Positions 33,233-43,877 of a stretch of 64,000 bases of DNA are shown here, one piece after another. The first letter of the stretch is position 1; each line of letters opens with the position of its first letter. Under the pieces are notes generated by a model that saw only the letters and a list, made by a program, of their open reading frames with translations, was not told the origin of the DNA and did no database searches. A program made the translations under genes and the position numbers. This DNA is from an uncultured Pelagibacteraceae bacterium (lineage in GTDB: Bacteria > Pseudomonadota > Alphaproteobacteria > Pelagibacterales > Pelagibacteraceae): assembly GCA_902579985.1 (NCBI GenBank), contig CACHIV010000002.1:62001-126000 (forward strand). The letters run 5' to 3'.

Positions 33233-33637
33233 TTAAAAATTAGATAAAGCTATTTTTAAGTACTCTTTATTAAGTTTACAATCCTTATATCCTTGTTTGA
33301 CAATATTTAAATAATGTTCTGTAGGAAAAGTAAATACTGTTTTTTTTGTCATTGTATATGTCATTACTTTTTTTCCATAATAAGTAAAATAATATTTTTT
33401 ATACAAAATAGGAAAATCCTCATAAATGTCTAATTTTTTTTCATCACTTTTTGAAATTTCAAATAATGCACCTGGTACAATAGAATTTTTTTTTGACTCT
33501 ATATCTGCCGCTCTATATTTGCTTCTGAATGTAAGTTTAAATCCTTTTAAATTAATTTTTTTTATGAAAATACTATCTTTACACCTTCTTTTCATTTGGA
33601 AATGATTAAGATTGCTACCATATGCAAAATAAAGCAT
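33233..33637 (-). CDS. Gamma-glutamylcyclotransferase-like (GGCT/AIG2 fold) protein
   Basis: MLYFAYGSNLNHFQMKRR start motif; PGALFEIS; 134 aa. Confidence 0.8.
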   Translation of the reverse strand: MLYFAYGSNLNHFQMKRRCKDSIFIKKINLKGFKLTFRSKYRAADIESKKNSIVPGALFEISKSDEKKLDIYEDFPILYKKYYFTYYGKKVMTYTMTKKTVFTFPTEHYLNIVKQGYKDCKLNKEYLKIALSNF

Positions 33638-34387
33638 TTAACGATCTACAATTTCTATCTTTTTTTTATTAACAAATTGTAAAATTTGATAACTACAATC
33701 ATTAATTTTAGATTGATTTTCTGCTCGAAGAACAATTGAAACTCCAAGTTTTCCAGCATGAAAAAAAGGATAACTACCTATTTCGACATCTTTATTTTGA
33801 TCTTGGACTTTAGATAATGAGTCTGCAATTTCACTTTCAACCGTTCTCAAACTTATTGTGTAACTTAAAATTGGTTGACCTCCAACTATTTTATTTTTCA
33901 AGCCACCTAACATTGATTTTAATATTGAAGGAACTCCAGGTAGACAAAATACATTTTGAATACTAAATCCTGGAGCGCCGCTCGTCGGATTTAAAATTAA
34001 TTCTGCATTCTCTGGCATCCAAACCATCCGTTGCCTTCCTTCATTGAATTCACCTGGTTTATAATAATTTTCTAAAATTTTATATGCCTCCTTATGAATC
34101 TCATATTTAATATTAAAAGCTTTAGATACAGACTGAGCAGTAATATCGTCATGAGTTGGTCCTATACCACCAGTTGTAAAAACATAATCATTTATTTTTC
34201 TTAAAGTATTTAAAGTATTAACTATTATTTTTTCTACATCTGGGACAATTCTTACTTCATTAACTTTTACACCAATTGAATTTAACCAGATTGCTAATGT
34301 ACTTGTGTTAGTATCTTGAGTTCGGCCTGAAAGTATTTCATTTCCAATAATTAATATCGCGGCATTTACTTTTGTTTTTTTATCCAT
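33638..34387 (-). CDS. Competence/damage-inducible CinA N-terminal / molybdopterin-binding domain protein
   Basis: AAILIIGNEILSGRTQDTN, VFTTGGIGPTHDDITAQSVSKAF, GAPGF. Confidence 0.88.
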   Translation of the reverse strand: MDKKTKVNAAILIIGNEILSGRTQDTNTSTLAIWLNSIGVKVNEVRIVPDVEKIIVNTLNTLRKINDYVFTTGGIGPTHDDITAQSVSKAFNIKYEIHKEAYKILENYYKPGEFNEGRQRMVWMPENAELILNPTSGAPGFSIQNVFCLPGVPSILKSMLGGLKNKIVGGQPILSYTISLRTVESEIADSLSKVQDQNKDVEIGSYPFFHAGKLGVSIVLRAENQSKINDCSYQILQFVNKKKIEIVDR

Positions 34388-34395
34388 TTTATATG

Positions 34396-34401
34396 TATAA
34401 T
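34396..34401 (+). promoter_or_regulatory. -10 box (TATAAT) positioned for a leaderless or near-leaderless sfsA transcript
   Basis: TATAAT 6 nt upstream of ATG 34408; weak -35 candidate TTGTTT at 34372-34377 (18-nt spacer). Confidence 0.5.
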
Positions 34402-34407
34402 TTGAAT

Positions 34408-35106
34408 ATGGAATTTACCAAGTCTTTAATAAAAGGCAAATTAATCAAAAGATATAAACGTTTTTTTGTTGATGTTAAGTTATATAACCAAATTGTTATA
34501 GCTCATTGTCCAAATACAGGTTCAATGAAAGGTCTTCTAGATAAAAACAATGATGTTTATCTGCTTAAAAATGATGATCCTAAAAGAAAGTTAAAATATA
34601 GTCTAGAAATAATAAAAGCTAAAAAAAATCTTGTAGGTGTAAATACTCATTTAGCTAACAAAATTGTTAATCATGGTTTATCAAACAATTTAATAGAAGA
34701 ACTAAAGAATAGCACCTCAATTAAATCAGAGGTTTTTTATAATAAAAAAACTAGATTTGATTTTTTAATTGAAAAAGATGATAAAAGAAGTTTTATTGAA
34801 GTAAAGAATGTTACGCTTTTTAGAGAGGATAAAACTGCTGAATTTCCTGATGCAATTACAAATAGAGGATCAAAACACTTACTTACTCTTATTGATGCCA
34901 TAAAAAAAGGTTATAAAAGTTATCTATTATATTTAGTTCAAGTTCAAAATATGCAAAATTTTAAAATAGCTAAAGATATAGATAATGAATATTATAAAAA
35001 TTATTTATCTGCTAAAAAAGCAGGTGTTAATTTTTTAGCTTATAGGTGTAAAATAAGTCTGAAAAAAATAGTAATAGATAAAAAACTTAAAATTATAGAT
35101 GACTGA
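34408..35106 (+). CDS. sfsA: Sugar fermentation stimulation protein SfsA-like
   Basis: AHCPNTGSMKGL, EVKNVTLFREDKTAEFPDAITNRGSKHLLTL. The ORF track begins at 34372; MEFTKSL at 34408 is the likely start. Confidence 0.92.
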   Translation: MEFTKSLIKGKLIKRYKRFFVDVKLYNQIVIAHCPNTGSMKGLLDKNNDVYLLKNDDPKRKLKYSLEIIKAKKNLVGVNTHLANKIVNHGLSNNLIEELKNSTSIKSEVFYNKKTRFDFLIEKDDKRSFIEVKNVTLFREDKTAEFPDAITNRGSKHLLTLIDAIKKGYKSYLLYLVQVQNMQNFKIAKDIDNEYYKNYLSAKKAGVNFLAYRCKISLKKIVIDKKLKIIDD

Positions 35107-35872
35107 CTATTCTGAAAAATTTGAAAAAATGCGGATTGCAGGCAAACTTGCAGCGCAAACTCTAGATATGCTATCTGAAAATATTAAAGAAGGCATTTCT
35201 ACAAATTATATTGATAAACTAGGTTATGAATTTATACGTGATCATGGCGGCTACTCTGCTCCATTATATTATAGAGGATTCAAAAAATCTTTATGTACTT
35301 CACTTAATCATGTTGTTTGTCATGGTATACCTTCGAAAGATCGAATTTTACAGGAAGGTGATGCAGTAAATGTAGATGTAACTACTATTGTTGATAAGCA
35401 TTATGGCGATACTAGCAGAATGTTTTGTATTGGTAAAACTCCAGTTAAATTAAATAATTTAATTGATGCTACTTACGAATCTATGATGAGAGCGATCAAA
35501 ATTTTAAAACCTGGGGTTAAACTTGGAGATATTGGATATGAAATTCAAACTTACATAGAAAAAAAAGGCTTTTCAGTTGTAAGAGACTTTTGTGGTCATG
35601 GCATAAGTACTAAATTTCATGAACCACCAAATATATTACATTATGGAGATAAAAATACTGGTATTGAATTAAAATCTGGAATGACTTTTACAATAGAACC
35701 AATGATTAATTCAGGTAAATATGAAGTAAAAATGCTTAATGACGGCTGGACTGCAGTTACTAAAGATAAATCTTTGTCTGCACAATTTGAACATACTTTA
35801 GGAATTACTGAAAATGGTTATGAAATCTTTACAGAATCTGTTAAAGGTTATTCTAAGCCTCCTTATTTATAA
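35099..35872 (+). CDS. map: Type I methionine aminopeptidase
   Basis: SLNHVVCHGIPSKDRILQEGDAVNVDVTTIVDKHYGDTSRMF; FCGHGISTKFHEPPNILHYG; FTIEPMINSG. Confidence 0.96.
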   Translation: MTDYSEKFEKMRIAGKLAAQTLDMLSENIKEGISTNYIDKLGYEFIRDHGGYSAPLYYRGFKKSLCTSLNHVVCHGIPSKDRILQEGDAVNVDVTTIVDKHYGDTSRMFCIGKTPVKLNNLIDATYESMMRAIKILKPGVKLGDIGYEIQTYIEKKGFSVVRDFCGHGISTKFHEPPNILHYGDKNTGIELKSGMTFTIEPMINSGKYEVKMLNDGWTAVTKDKSLSAQFEHTLGITENGYEIFTESVKGYSKPPYL

Positions 35873-35875
35873 TTA

Positions 35876-37168
35876 ATGATTAAAAGATACTCTAGAAAAC
35901 AACTTACAGATATTTGGTCAGAAGAAAATAAATACAAAATTTGGCTAGATGTTGAAATTGCTGCAGCACAAGCAATGGAAAAGCTTGGTCAAATACCAAA
36001 AGGTGTTTCATCTATTGTTAGAAAAAAAACTAAAATAAATGTCAAAAGAATTCAGCAAATAGAAAGTAAAGTTAAACATGATGTAATTGCTTTTTTAACC
36101 TCTGTAACAGAAAAAGCTGGAATTAAAGCAAGATACCTTCACCAAGGTATGACTTCATCAGATGTGTTAGATACAAGTTTTAATATTCAATTAATTCAAT
36201 CAGGCAATATAATTCTTAAAGACTTAGATCAAATTTTAAAAGTACTTAAAAAACAAGCAAAAAAATATAAATTCACCCCATGTATAGGGAGAAGCCATGG
36301 TATCCATGCAGAGCCAATTACCTTTGGATTAAAATTAGCTTCATTCTACGAAGAATTTAAAAGAAATAAAAAAAGATTAAAAGATGCAATTGATGAAGTT
36401 TCTACTTGTGCGATTTCAGGTGCAGTTGGAACTTTTGCAAATATCAATCCTAATGTTGAAAAATATGTTGCAAAAAAACTTAATTTAAAAGTTGAACCAA
36501 TTTCAACTCAAGTTATTCCAAGAGATCGACATGCTTTCTATTTTTCTATACTAGGTATTATAGCAGGCTCGATTGAGAGAGTAGCAATAGAAATTAGGCA
36601 TTTACAACGAACTGAAGTTTATGAATTACAAGAATATTTTTCAAAAAATCAAAAGGGTTCTTCTGCAATGCCACATAAAAAAAACCCAATATTGAGTGAA
36701 AATTTAACTGGTCTTGCAAGAATGGTTAGAAGCTCTGTCACTCCTGCCTTAGAAAATATAGCCTTATGGCATGAAAGAGATATTTCTCATTCAAGTGTTG
36801 AAAGAAATATAGGGCCAGATGCAAATATAACCTTAGATTTTGCATTAGTAAGATTAGCTAATATTTTGGATAATATGATTGTTCACCCAAAAAAAATGTT
36901 AGACAATTTAAATATTACCAAAGGATTGATTTTTTCACAGGAATTAATGCTTGAACTTACAAAAACTGGTTTAAGTAGAGAAAAAGCCTATAAGATGGTT
37001 CAAAATTATGCAAAAAAATGTTTTGCTGAAAACCTAGATTTATTTAATGTCATTCAGTCTGATAAATACATAATAAATAATATTTCTCCAAAACAATTAA
37101 GATCTATTTTTAGTTATTCAAAGCATTTCAAAAATGTAAACTTAATTTTTAGAAGAGTATTTAAATAA
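35876..37168 (+). CDS. purB: Adenylosuccinate lyase
   Basis: [45 protein letters not shown]. Confidence 0.96.
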   Translation: MIKRYSRKQLTDIWSEENKYKIWLDVEIAAAQAMEKLGQIPKGVSSIVRKKTKINVKRIQQIESKVKHDVIAFLTSVTEKAGIKARYLHQGMTSSDVLDTSFNIQLIQSGNIILKDLDQILKVLKKQAKKYKFTPCIGRSHGIHAEPITFGLKLASFYEEFKRNKKRLKDAIDEVSTCAISGAVGTFANINPNVEKYVAKKLNLKVEPISTQVIPRDRHAFYFSILGIIAGSIERVAIEIRHLQRTEVYELQEYFSKNQKGSSAMPHKKNPILSENLTGLARMVRSSVTPALENIALWHERDISHSSVERNIGPDANITLDFALVRLANILDNMIVHPKKMLDNLNITKGLIFSQELMLELTKTGLSREKAYKMVQNYAKKCFAENLDLFNVIQSDKYIINNISPKQLRSIFSYSKHFKNVNLIFRRVFK

Positions 37169-37950
37169 TGAAAAAAGGTAAAAAAATTTATGAAGGTAAA
37201 GCTAAGATTATTTATGCTACTACAGATAAAAATTTAGCTATTCAATACTTTAAAGATGATGCAACAGCATTTAATAATCAGAAGAAAACAACTATTGAAG
37301 GTAAAGGAGTTCTAAACAATAGAATTTCGGAGTATATTCTTTCAAACCTGTCTCAAATCGGAATTAAAAATCATTTAGTAAAACGACTAAATATGAGGGA
37401 ACAAGTAATCAAATTAGTTGAGATTATCCCTATAGAATTTATTATTAGAAATGTTGCAACAGGTTCTATAACTAAGAGATTAGGGATTGAAGATGGTACT
37501 GTGCTTAAAGAACCTTTGATTGAATATTGTTTAAAAGATGATGCGCTCGGAGATCCATTGATTTCTGAGGAACATATTAATGCATTTGAGTGGGCTAATA
37601 AAAAAGAAATTGAAAAAATTAAAAAAATTATTTTAAGAATTAATGATTTTATGATTGGAATGTTTAGAGGGATTAATATTAAACTAATTGATTTCAAATT
37701 AGAATTTGGAAGATTAAAAGTTAATGGTAAAAATGAAATTATACTTGCTGATGAAATAAGTCCAGATACTTGTAGGTTATGGGACTCCATGACTGACAAA
37801 AAACTTGATAAAGATAGGTTTAGAAAAGATCTTGGAGATTTGATTCCTGCCTATACAGAGGTTGCAAAAAGACTAGGAATACTTCATGAACAATCAAATA
37901 TTAGTGCTGTGAATGTTACTAAATTAAGTTCAATAAAAAAAAGAAAATAA
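37168..37950 (+). CDS. purC: Phosphoribosylaminoimidazole-succinocarboxamide synthase
   Basis: [52 protein letters not shown]. Confidence 0.96.
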   Translation: MKKGKKIYEGKAKIIYATTDKNLAIQYFKDDATAFNNQKKTTIEGKGVLNNRISEYILSNLSQIGIKNHLVKRLNMREQVIKLVEIIPIEFIIRNVATGSITKRLGIEDGTVLKEPLIEYCLKDDALGDPLISEEHINAFEWANKKEIEKIKKIILRINDFMIGMFRGINIKLIDFKLEFGRLKVNGKNEIILADEISPDTCRLWDSMTDKKLDKDRFRKDLGDLIPAYTEVAKRLGILHEQSNISAVNVTKLSSIKKRK

Positions 37951-37951
37951 T

Positions 37952-38194
37952 ATGAAAATTTCTGTAATAATTACTCTTAAGAAAGATGTTTTAGATCCAC
38001 AAGGTAAAGTTATTCAGCAAACTTTAGATGGAATGGGATTTGATAATATTAATGAAGTGAGACAAGGAAAATATTTTGAGATAAATATGAATGAAAAAGA
38101 TAAAAAAATAGCTGAAAAAAAAATAGAAGATATGTGTAAGAAACTTTTAGCTAATCTAGTAATTGAAAATTACAGAATTATTGATGTACAATAA
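37952..38194 (+). CDS. purS: FGAM synthase subunit PurS
   Basis: 80 aa, VLDPQGKVIQQTLDGMGFDNINEVRQGKYFEI; between purC and purQ. Confidence 0.95.
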   Translation: MKISVIITLKKDVLDPQGKVIQQTLDGMGFDNINEVRQGKYFEINMNEKDKKIAEKKIEDMCKKLLANLVIENYRIIDVQ

Positions 38195-38197
38195 TTA

Positions 38198-38881
38198 ATG
38201 AAGTCATCTGTAATTACATTCCCTGGATCCAATTGTGATAGAGATATGGATGTAGCTCTAAAGAAATTTGGTTTTAAAAATAAAATGGTTTGGCATAACG
38301 ATTCTGAAATTCCAAAAAGCGATTTAGTGGTCTTACCTGGTGGTTTTTCTTATGGTGATTATTTACGATGTGGGAGTATGGCATCTAAATCAAAAATAAT
38401 GAAATCTGTTATTAATTTTGCAAATTCTGGTGGAATGTTAATGGGAATTTGTAATGGATTTCAAATTTTAGTGGAAACAGGTTTAGTTCCTGGAGTTTTA
38501 TTAAGAAATAAATACTTAGAATTTATTTGTAAAAACGTATTTGTTAAAATTAATAATAAAAAAAATACTTACTTCAAAAATATTAATAATAAAGTGTTCG
38601 AACTTCATATTGCACATAATGAAGGGAACTATTTCTGCACAAAAGATCAATTAAAAGAAATTGAAAATAATGAACAAATTGCAATTAAATACTGTGATAA
38701 AAATGGTAAAATAGAAGAAGAATTTAATCCAAATGGATCGATTAAAAATATTGCCGGTATATTTAATAAAGAAAAAAATGTTCTTGGAATGATGCCTCAC
38801 CCCGAGAGAATGATTGACTCTTCACTATCAGGAGAAGATGGATCTCTATTTTTTAATAATTTGATTAATAATCTTAAATAA
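38198..38881 (+). CDS. purQ: FGAM synthase glutaminase subunit PurQ
   Basis: [48 protein letters not shown]. Confidence 0.97.
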   Translation: MKSSVITFPGSNCDRDMDVALKKFGFKNKMVWHNDSEIPKSDLVVLPGGFSYGDYLRCGSMASKSKIMKSVINFANSGGMLMGICNGFQILVETGLVPGVLLRNKYLEFICKNVFVKINNKKNTYFKNINNKVFELHIAHNEGNYFCTKDQLKEIENNEQIAIKYCDKNGKIEEEFNPNGSIKNIAGIFNKEKNVLGMMPHPERMIDSSLSGEDGSLFFNNLINNLK

Positions 38882-41070
38882 TGGTAAACGAACAAATAGC
38901 TATAGATCACGGTCTTAAAAAGGAAGAATATGAAAAAATTTGTGAACTTCTTAAACGAACACCAAATATTACTGAGCTGGGAATTTTTTCAGCGATGTGG
39001 AATGAACACTGTTCATATAAATCATCAAGACTTCATTTAAAAAAACTTCCGACTAAAGGAAAACAAGTTATTCAAGGACCTGGCGAAAATGCAGGCGTTG
39101 TTGATATTGGTGATAACGACGCAATTGTATTTAAAATTGAAAGTCATAACCATCCATCCTTTATAGAACCTTACCAAGGTGCCGCGACAGGAGTCGGTGG
39201 TATAATGAGGGATGTTTTCACAATGGGAGCAAGACCAATTGCTAACTTAAATTCCATTCATTTTGGATCTCCACAACATAAAAAAACTAAAAATTTACTT
39301 AGAGGTGTTGTTCACGGTATCGGTGGCTATGGTAATTGCATGGGTGTTCCTACCATAGCTGGTCAAACAAATTTCGATAGTTCTTATAATGGAAATATTT
39401 TAGTTAACGCGATGACACTAGGATTAGTTAAAAAAGATAAGATTTTTTACTCAAAAGCAGCAGGATTAAATAAACCAGTAATTTATGTTGGATCTAAAAC
39501 AGGGAGAGATGGAATTCATGGTGCCAGCATGGCTTCAGCTAGTTTTGATGAAAAAATTGAGGAAAAAAAACCTACTGTTCAAGTTGGAGATCCATTTACA
39601 GAAAAATTATTGCTTGAAGCTTGTTTAGAATTGATGGCTGGAGACTCTATTATTGCTATTCAAGATATGGGTGCTGCAGGACTTACGTCTTCAAGTATCG
39701 AAATGGCATCAAAAGGAAATCTTGGAATTGAAATCAATTTAAATAAAGTGCCATGCAGAGAGTCAAAGATGACTCCTTATGAAATTATGCTTTCTGAAAG
39801 CCAGGAAAGAATGTTAATAGTTCTAGAGAATGGTAAAGAAGAACATGCTAAAAAAATATTTGATAAATGGAATTTAGATTTTGCTGTAATTGGCAAAACA
39901 ACTAAATCTAAAAAAATTGAACTTTACTTTAATGATAAACAGGTAGCAAATATTCCTGTTAATACTTTGGTGGAAAACTCACCAATGTATGATCGTAAAT
40001 GGAAAAAAGCAAAACTTCCAAAAAAAAATAAAATTAAGAAAGAAGATCTTAAAAATTTAAAGATTATAGATGTATTAAAGAAAATATTATCTAATCCAAA
40101 TGTATGCAGTAAAGAATGGATTTGGCAACAATATGATCATACAGTTATGGGTGACACTATACAAAAACCAGGTGGTGATTCTGGTGTTGTTAGGGTTCAT
40201 GGGACCAATAAAGCAGTTGCTGCTTCAGTAGACTCGTCTGCAGTATATTGTTGGGCTCATCCATTAACAGGTGGAAAACAAGTTGTTTGTGAAAGTTTTA
40301 GAAACTTAATTTCTGTAGGTGCAAAACCAATAGCTATTACAAATTGTTTAAACTTTGGTAGCCCTGAAAATGAGGAAAACATGGGCGAGTTTGTTGAATG
40401 TGTTCAAGGAATTGGTGAAGCAGCAGAATATTTAAAATTTCCTGTAGTCTCAGGAAATGTATCTTTTTATAATCAAACAAAAGAAGAGGGTATTAAACCT
40501 ACCCCATCTATTGGAGGTGTTGGCTTAATTAAAGATTATGAAAAGATGATTACAATGGATTTTAAAGGAGTTAATAATATTGTTTTAATTATAGGTAAGA
40601 CTGAAGGTCATATTGATCAAAGCTTGTTTGCAAGAAACATCTTGGATAAAAAAAATGGACCTCCCCCTGAAATAAATCTTTTCAATGAAAAAAATAATGG
40701 TGAAACTTTATTAAAATTAATTGATAAAAACTATGTTAAAAGTGCTCATGACGTTTCATTAGGTGGACTAATTACTGCATTAAGTAAAATGTGTATTAAA
40801 GGAAAAAAAGGATTAACACTTAAAAAACCAAGTTATTTAACTAATCAGTTTGAATACTTCTTTAGTGAAGATCAAGGTAGATACATTATAGAAATTGAGA
40901 ATAAAAATCTGAAAAATGTAATAGAAATTCTTGATAAAAACTCAGTTCATTATGATGAAATTGGGATAGTGAATGAAAAAAAGCTTATAATTGATGATAA
41001 GTCAAAAGTATCAATTGACGATTTGATTAAAACAAATAATTATTGGTTAAATAACTACATGAGTAAATAA
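38881..41070 (+). CDS. purL: FGAM synthase subunit PurL (small form)
   Basis: [48 protein letters not shown]; 729 aa. Confidence 0.97.
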   Translation: MVNEQIAIDHGLKKEEYEKICELLKRTPNITELGIFSAMWNEHCSYKSSRLHLKKLPTKGKQVIQGPGENAGVVDIGDNDAIVFKIESHNHPSFIEPYQGAATGVGGIMRDVFTMGARPIANLNSIHFGSPQHKKTKNLLRGVVHGIGGYGNCMGVPTIAGQTNFDSSYNGNILVNAMTLGLVKKDKIFYSKAAGLNKPVIYVGSKTGRDGIHGASMASASFDEKIEEKKPTVQVGDPFTEKLLLEACLELMAGDSIIAIQDMGAAGLTSSSIEMASKGNLGIEINLNKVPCRESKMTPYEIMLSESQERMLIVLENGKEEHAKKIFDKWNLDFAVIGKTTKSKKIELYFNDKQVANIPVNTLVENSPMYDRKWKKAKLPKKNKIKKEDLKNLKIIDVLKKILSNPNVCSKEWIWQQYDHTVMGDTIQKPGGDSGVVRVHGTNKAVAASVDSSAVYCWAHPLTGGKQVVCESFRNLISVGAKPIAITNCLNFGSPENEENMGEFVECVQGIGEAAEYLKFPVVSGNVSFYNQTKEEGIKPTPSIGGVGLIKDYEKMITMDFKGVNNIVLIIGKTEGHIDQSLFARNILDKKNGPPPEINLFNEKNNGETLLKLIDKNYVKSAHDVSLGGLITALSKMCIKGKKGLTLKKPSYLTNQFEYFFSEDQGRYIIEIENKNLKNVIEILDKNSVHYDEIGIVNEKKLIIDDKSKVSIDDLIKTNNYWLNNYMSK

Positions 41071-41300
41071 TGGCAATGGATTTGAAAGAAATTGAGAAAT
41101 TTATTAAAGAGGCTATGCCTGATGCCTCTATTGAGATTCAAGATTTAGCTGGAGATGGGAATCATTATTCTGCAACAGTTGCATCCTCACAATTTGTAGG
41201 TAAAAGCAAAATAGAACAACATAAAATGGTTTATAATTCTCTAAAAGGTAGAATGGGTAATGAGCTACATGCTTTAGCAATTAAAACGAAGGAATTATAA
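41070..41300 (+). CDS. bolA: BolA family protein
   Basis: 76 aa, VGKSKIEQHKMVYNSLKGRMGNELHALAIKT. Confidence 0.92.
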   Translation: MAMDLKEIEKFIKEAMPDASIEIQDLAGDGNHYSATVASSQFVGKSKIEQHKMVYNSLKGRMGNELHALAIKTKEL

Positions 41301-41632
41301 TGGATGATCAAACAAAAAATACAATTCAAAATCATATAGATAATAACGAAGTCTGTTTATTTATGAAAGGAACTCCAGATGCACCACAATGCGGTTTCTC
41401 AATGGCAGTTACAAATATTCTTAAAATTCTAGAAGTTGATTTTAAAGGCGTCAATGTATTGGAAAATCAATCAATGAGAGAAGGTATAAAAGTTTTTAGT
41501 GATTGGCCTACAATTCCACAACTATATATTAAAAAAGAATTTGTAGGAGGATGTGATATCGTAAAAGAAATGTACGAAAATGGTGAACTTAAAAAAGTTT
41601 TCGAGAATAAAGGAATAAATTTTAAAAAATAA
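41300..41632 (+). CDS. grxD: Monothiol glutaredoxin Grx4-type
   Basis: VCLFMKGTPDAPQCGFSMA, FSDWPTIPQLYIKKEFVGGCDIVKEM. Confidence 0.95.
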   Translation: MDDQTKNTIQNHIDNNEVCLFMKGTPDAPQCGFSMAVTNILKILEVDFKGVNVLENQSMREGIKVFSDWPTIPQLYIKKEFVGGCDIVKEMYENGELKKVFENKGINFKK

Positions 41633-41636
41633 TTGA

Positions 41637-42254
41637 TTATCTAGAATAATACTCAATAACTAAATTTGGCTCCATGACGACTGGGTACGGAACTTCTTCA
41701 AATTTTGGTATTCTTACAAACTTAATTTTTTTATTCTTTTCGTCTAACTGAATATATTCTGGAGTCTCTCTTTCTTTGTTAGCAAGAGCAATGTCAATAA
41801 ATGCTAAGTTTTTAGATTTATCTCTAATTTCAATTGTATCATCTTCTTTAACTATAGAACTAGCGATATTAACTTTTTTTCCATTAACTTTTACATGTCC
41901 ATGATTAATTAATTGTCTGGCAGAAAAAATTGTAGTTGAAAACCTGGCTCTATAAACTACTGCATCAAGTCTCCTCTCAAGTAATCCGATTAAATTTTCG
42001 CCTGTATCACCTTTTTGCATTGCTGCTTTTTTATAAATATTTCTAAATTGTCTTTCGTTAATATTCCCATAATAACCTTTTAATTTTTGTTTAGCTTGTA
42101 ATTGAACTCCATAATCTGAGGGTTTTCCTTGCCGAGATTGACCGTGTTGACCAGGTCCATAGGCTCTTGTGTTAAATGGACTTTTAGGTCTTCCCCATAA
42201 GTTTATTTTTAACCTTCTATCTATTTTATGTTTAGAGCTTATTCTTTTTGTCAT
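41637..42254 (-). CDS. rpsD: 30S ribosomal protein S4
   Basis: [33 protein letters not shown]4 RNA-binding domain. Confidence 0.97.
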   Translation of the reverse strand: MTKRISSKHKIDRRLKINLWGRPKSPFNTRAYGPGQHGQSRQGKPSDYGVQLQAKQKLKGYYGNINERQFRNIYKKAAMQKGDTGENLIGLLERRLDAVVYRARFSTTIFSARQLINHGHVKVNGKKVNIASSIVKEDDTIEIRDKSKNLAFIDIALANKERETPEYIQLDEKNKKIKFVRIPKFEEVPYPVVMEPNLVIEYYSR

Positions 42255-42295
42255 TTAATTAAAGGGTTTATAGACTTACTCATTATTTTGTCAAT

Positions 42296-43009
42296 CTACC
42301 TTTTTTTTGCAAGATTAGCAAATACACTTGATAATATGCGAGTTTCTTTTTCTGATAATTCCATTTTATAAAAAATACTTCTCAAATTTTCTAACATTAT
42401 TGGTTTTTTTTCTAATGGTTTAAAAAAATTTCTATTTTCTAAATGTTTAATACATAAATTTGTCATTGATTGAATATTTTTTTTAGATGCTAGTTTAACT
42501 TTTTGAGATTTTTCATATTTAGATTTTTTTAATTTTATTAAACTAGAAACAACTTGAGCCACTATAATTACACTATGAGATAAATTTATTGATTTAAAAT
42601 TAGGATTAGTAGGTATTTGCATAGTGTAATTAGCATAAATTATTTCATTATTAGAAAGTCCTGATGATTCTGCACCAAAAATAAAAGAAATTTTTTTACT
42701 GAAATCTAATTTAGGTAAATCATTTAAGTTTATATGTTTAATGTTTTTGTTACGAAATCTTGAAGATGTAGCAATTAAGATGTCAGTATTTTTTATAGCT
42801 AACTCTAAATTATTGTATACTTTACAATTCTTTATAATTTCTTTTGCTCCAACTGATGTTGCAAAAATCTTATCATTTGGAAATAAAGGTTTAGGACTAA
42901 TTACAGATAATTTATTAAAATTGAAATTTTTAATTGCTCGAGCAGATGCTCCTATATTTTCAGATAGCTGAGGTTTGTGAAGAATAAATGAAATATTATT
43001 TTTACTCAT
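42296..43009 (-). CDS. SpoU/TrmJ-family tRNA/rRNA methyltransferase
   Basis: ISFILHKPQLSENIGASARAIKNFNF, FIFGAESSGLSNNEI, IPTNPNFKSINLSHSVIIVAQ. Confidence 0.88.
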   Translation of the reverse strand: MSKNNISFILHKPQLSENIGASARAIKNFNFNKLSVISPKPLFPNDKIFATSVGAKEIIKNCKVYNNLELAIKNTDILIATSSRFRNKNIKHINLNDLPKLDFSKKISFIFGAESSGLSNNEIIYANYTMQIPTNPNFKSINLSHSVIIVAQVVSSLIKLKKSKYEKSQKVKLASKKNIQSMTNLCIKHLENRNFFKPLEKKPIMLENLRSIFYKMELSEKETRILSSVFANLAKKR

Positions 43010-43013
43010 TAAT

Positions 43014-43877
43014 TTAATTTAATCCATGGTTTCTGTTATATGAAGAGGTACTAGAAAATTTGACTCCTTTTAAATATTTTTGATTTACATTCCATACTGA
43101 AACTTTTAATGGAAAACATTTTGCAACATCAGAAGAATGTTCAGAACCACAATCACCGCCAGGACATGCTGATAAAACACCTAATAAATCTGTTTCAGCA
43201 AAAAATTCAAGGTAATCTCCAGGTCTAACTGGACTTGACTTCATGAAATATTGTTTTGTTTTATTAGTAAAACCAGTTAACATAAAAACATTTAATACAT
43301 CATGAACCATTTTTTCTGCCTCGTTAATATTTAAATTTTTTTCTTTAACTAGCGCTCTAGTTAAATTTGAGTGACAACAATAATGATAATCTTTATTTGA
43401 AATTAATTTTGAAGTATATGGATCACATCGAGTTCCTATAACATCATGAACTGAACCACCGTCTTTATCATAACCATACCAATCTAAAGTATCCCAAGTT
43501 ATAGTTGCTAAAGACCTTAAATATGGAAAACAACTAAACATTTTATCTCCAACTGAAATATGAGTACCATAAAGTGCTCTGGTTTTTCCTGAATAAAATT
43601 TTTCATCTAGATTATTTGCTTGAAATAAATTTAAGTCTCCTACCTGTGGGCCCTCAATACTTTCTATCCGAAAAAAATTACCTGTTTTTACATAAAATGT
43701 TCTTGCGTCTCTAGGAGGAACTATAATTTCATCTATTTTCTCTAAACACTCTCTTGCTTTATGAAGAATTCTTAGGTTTTTATCTTCTATCTTATTATTT
43801 GGATAACATACAACGGGTTTTGCTCTTAATCGGTCTTGTGAATCTTTTGGTTTTTTTGAAAATTTTTTAACTTTCAT
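43014..43877 (-). CDS. DUF1989 / urea carboxylase-associated family protein
   Basis: GPQVGDLNLFQANNLDEKFYSGKTRALYGTHISVGDKMFSCFPYLRSLATIT...SACPGGDCGSEHSSDVAKCFPLKVSVWN. Confidence 0.78.
   Translation of the reverse strand: MKVKKFSKKPKDSQDRLRAKPVVCYPNNKIEDKNLRILHKARECLEKIDEIIVPPRDARTFYVKTGNFFRIESIEGPQVGDLNLFQANNLDEKFYSGKTRALYGTHISVGDKMFSCFPYLRSLATITWDTLDWYGYDKDGGSVHDVIGTRCDPYTSKLISNKDYHYCCHSNLTRALVKEKNLNINEAEKMVHDVLNVFMLTGFTNKTKQYFMKSSPVRPGDYLEFFAETDLLGVLSACPGGDCGSEHSSDVAKCFPLKVSVWNVNQKYLKGVKFSSTSSYNRNHGLN

Noticed and set aside
37371-37799. 142-aa minus-strand ORF
   Set aside because: Fully antisense to purC, low-complexity Ile/Leu/Ser composition typical of shadow ORFs in AT-rich DNA.
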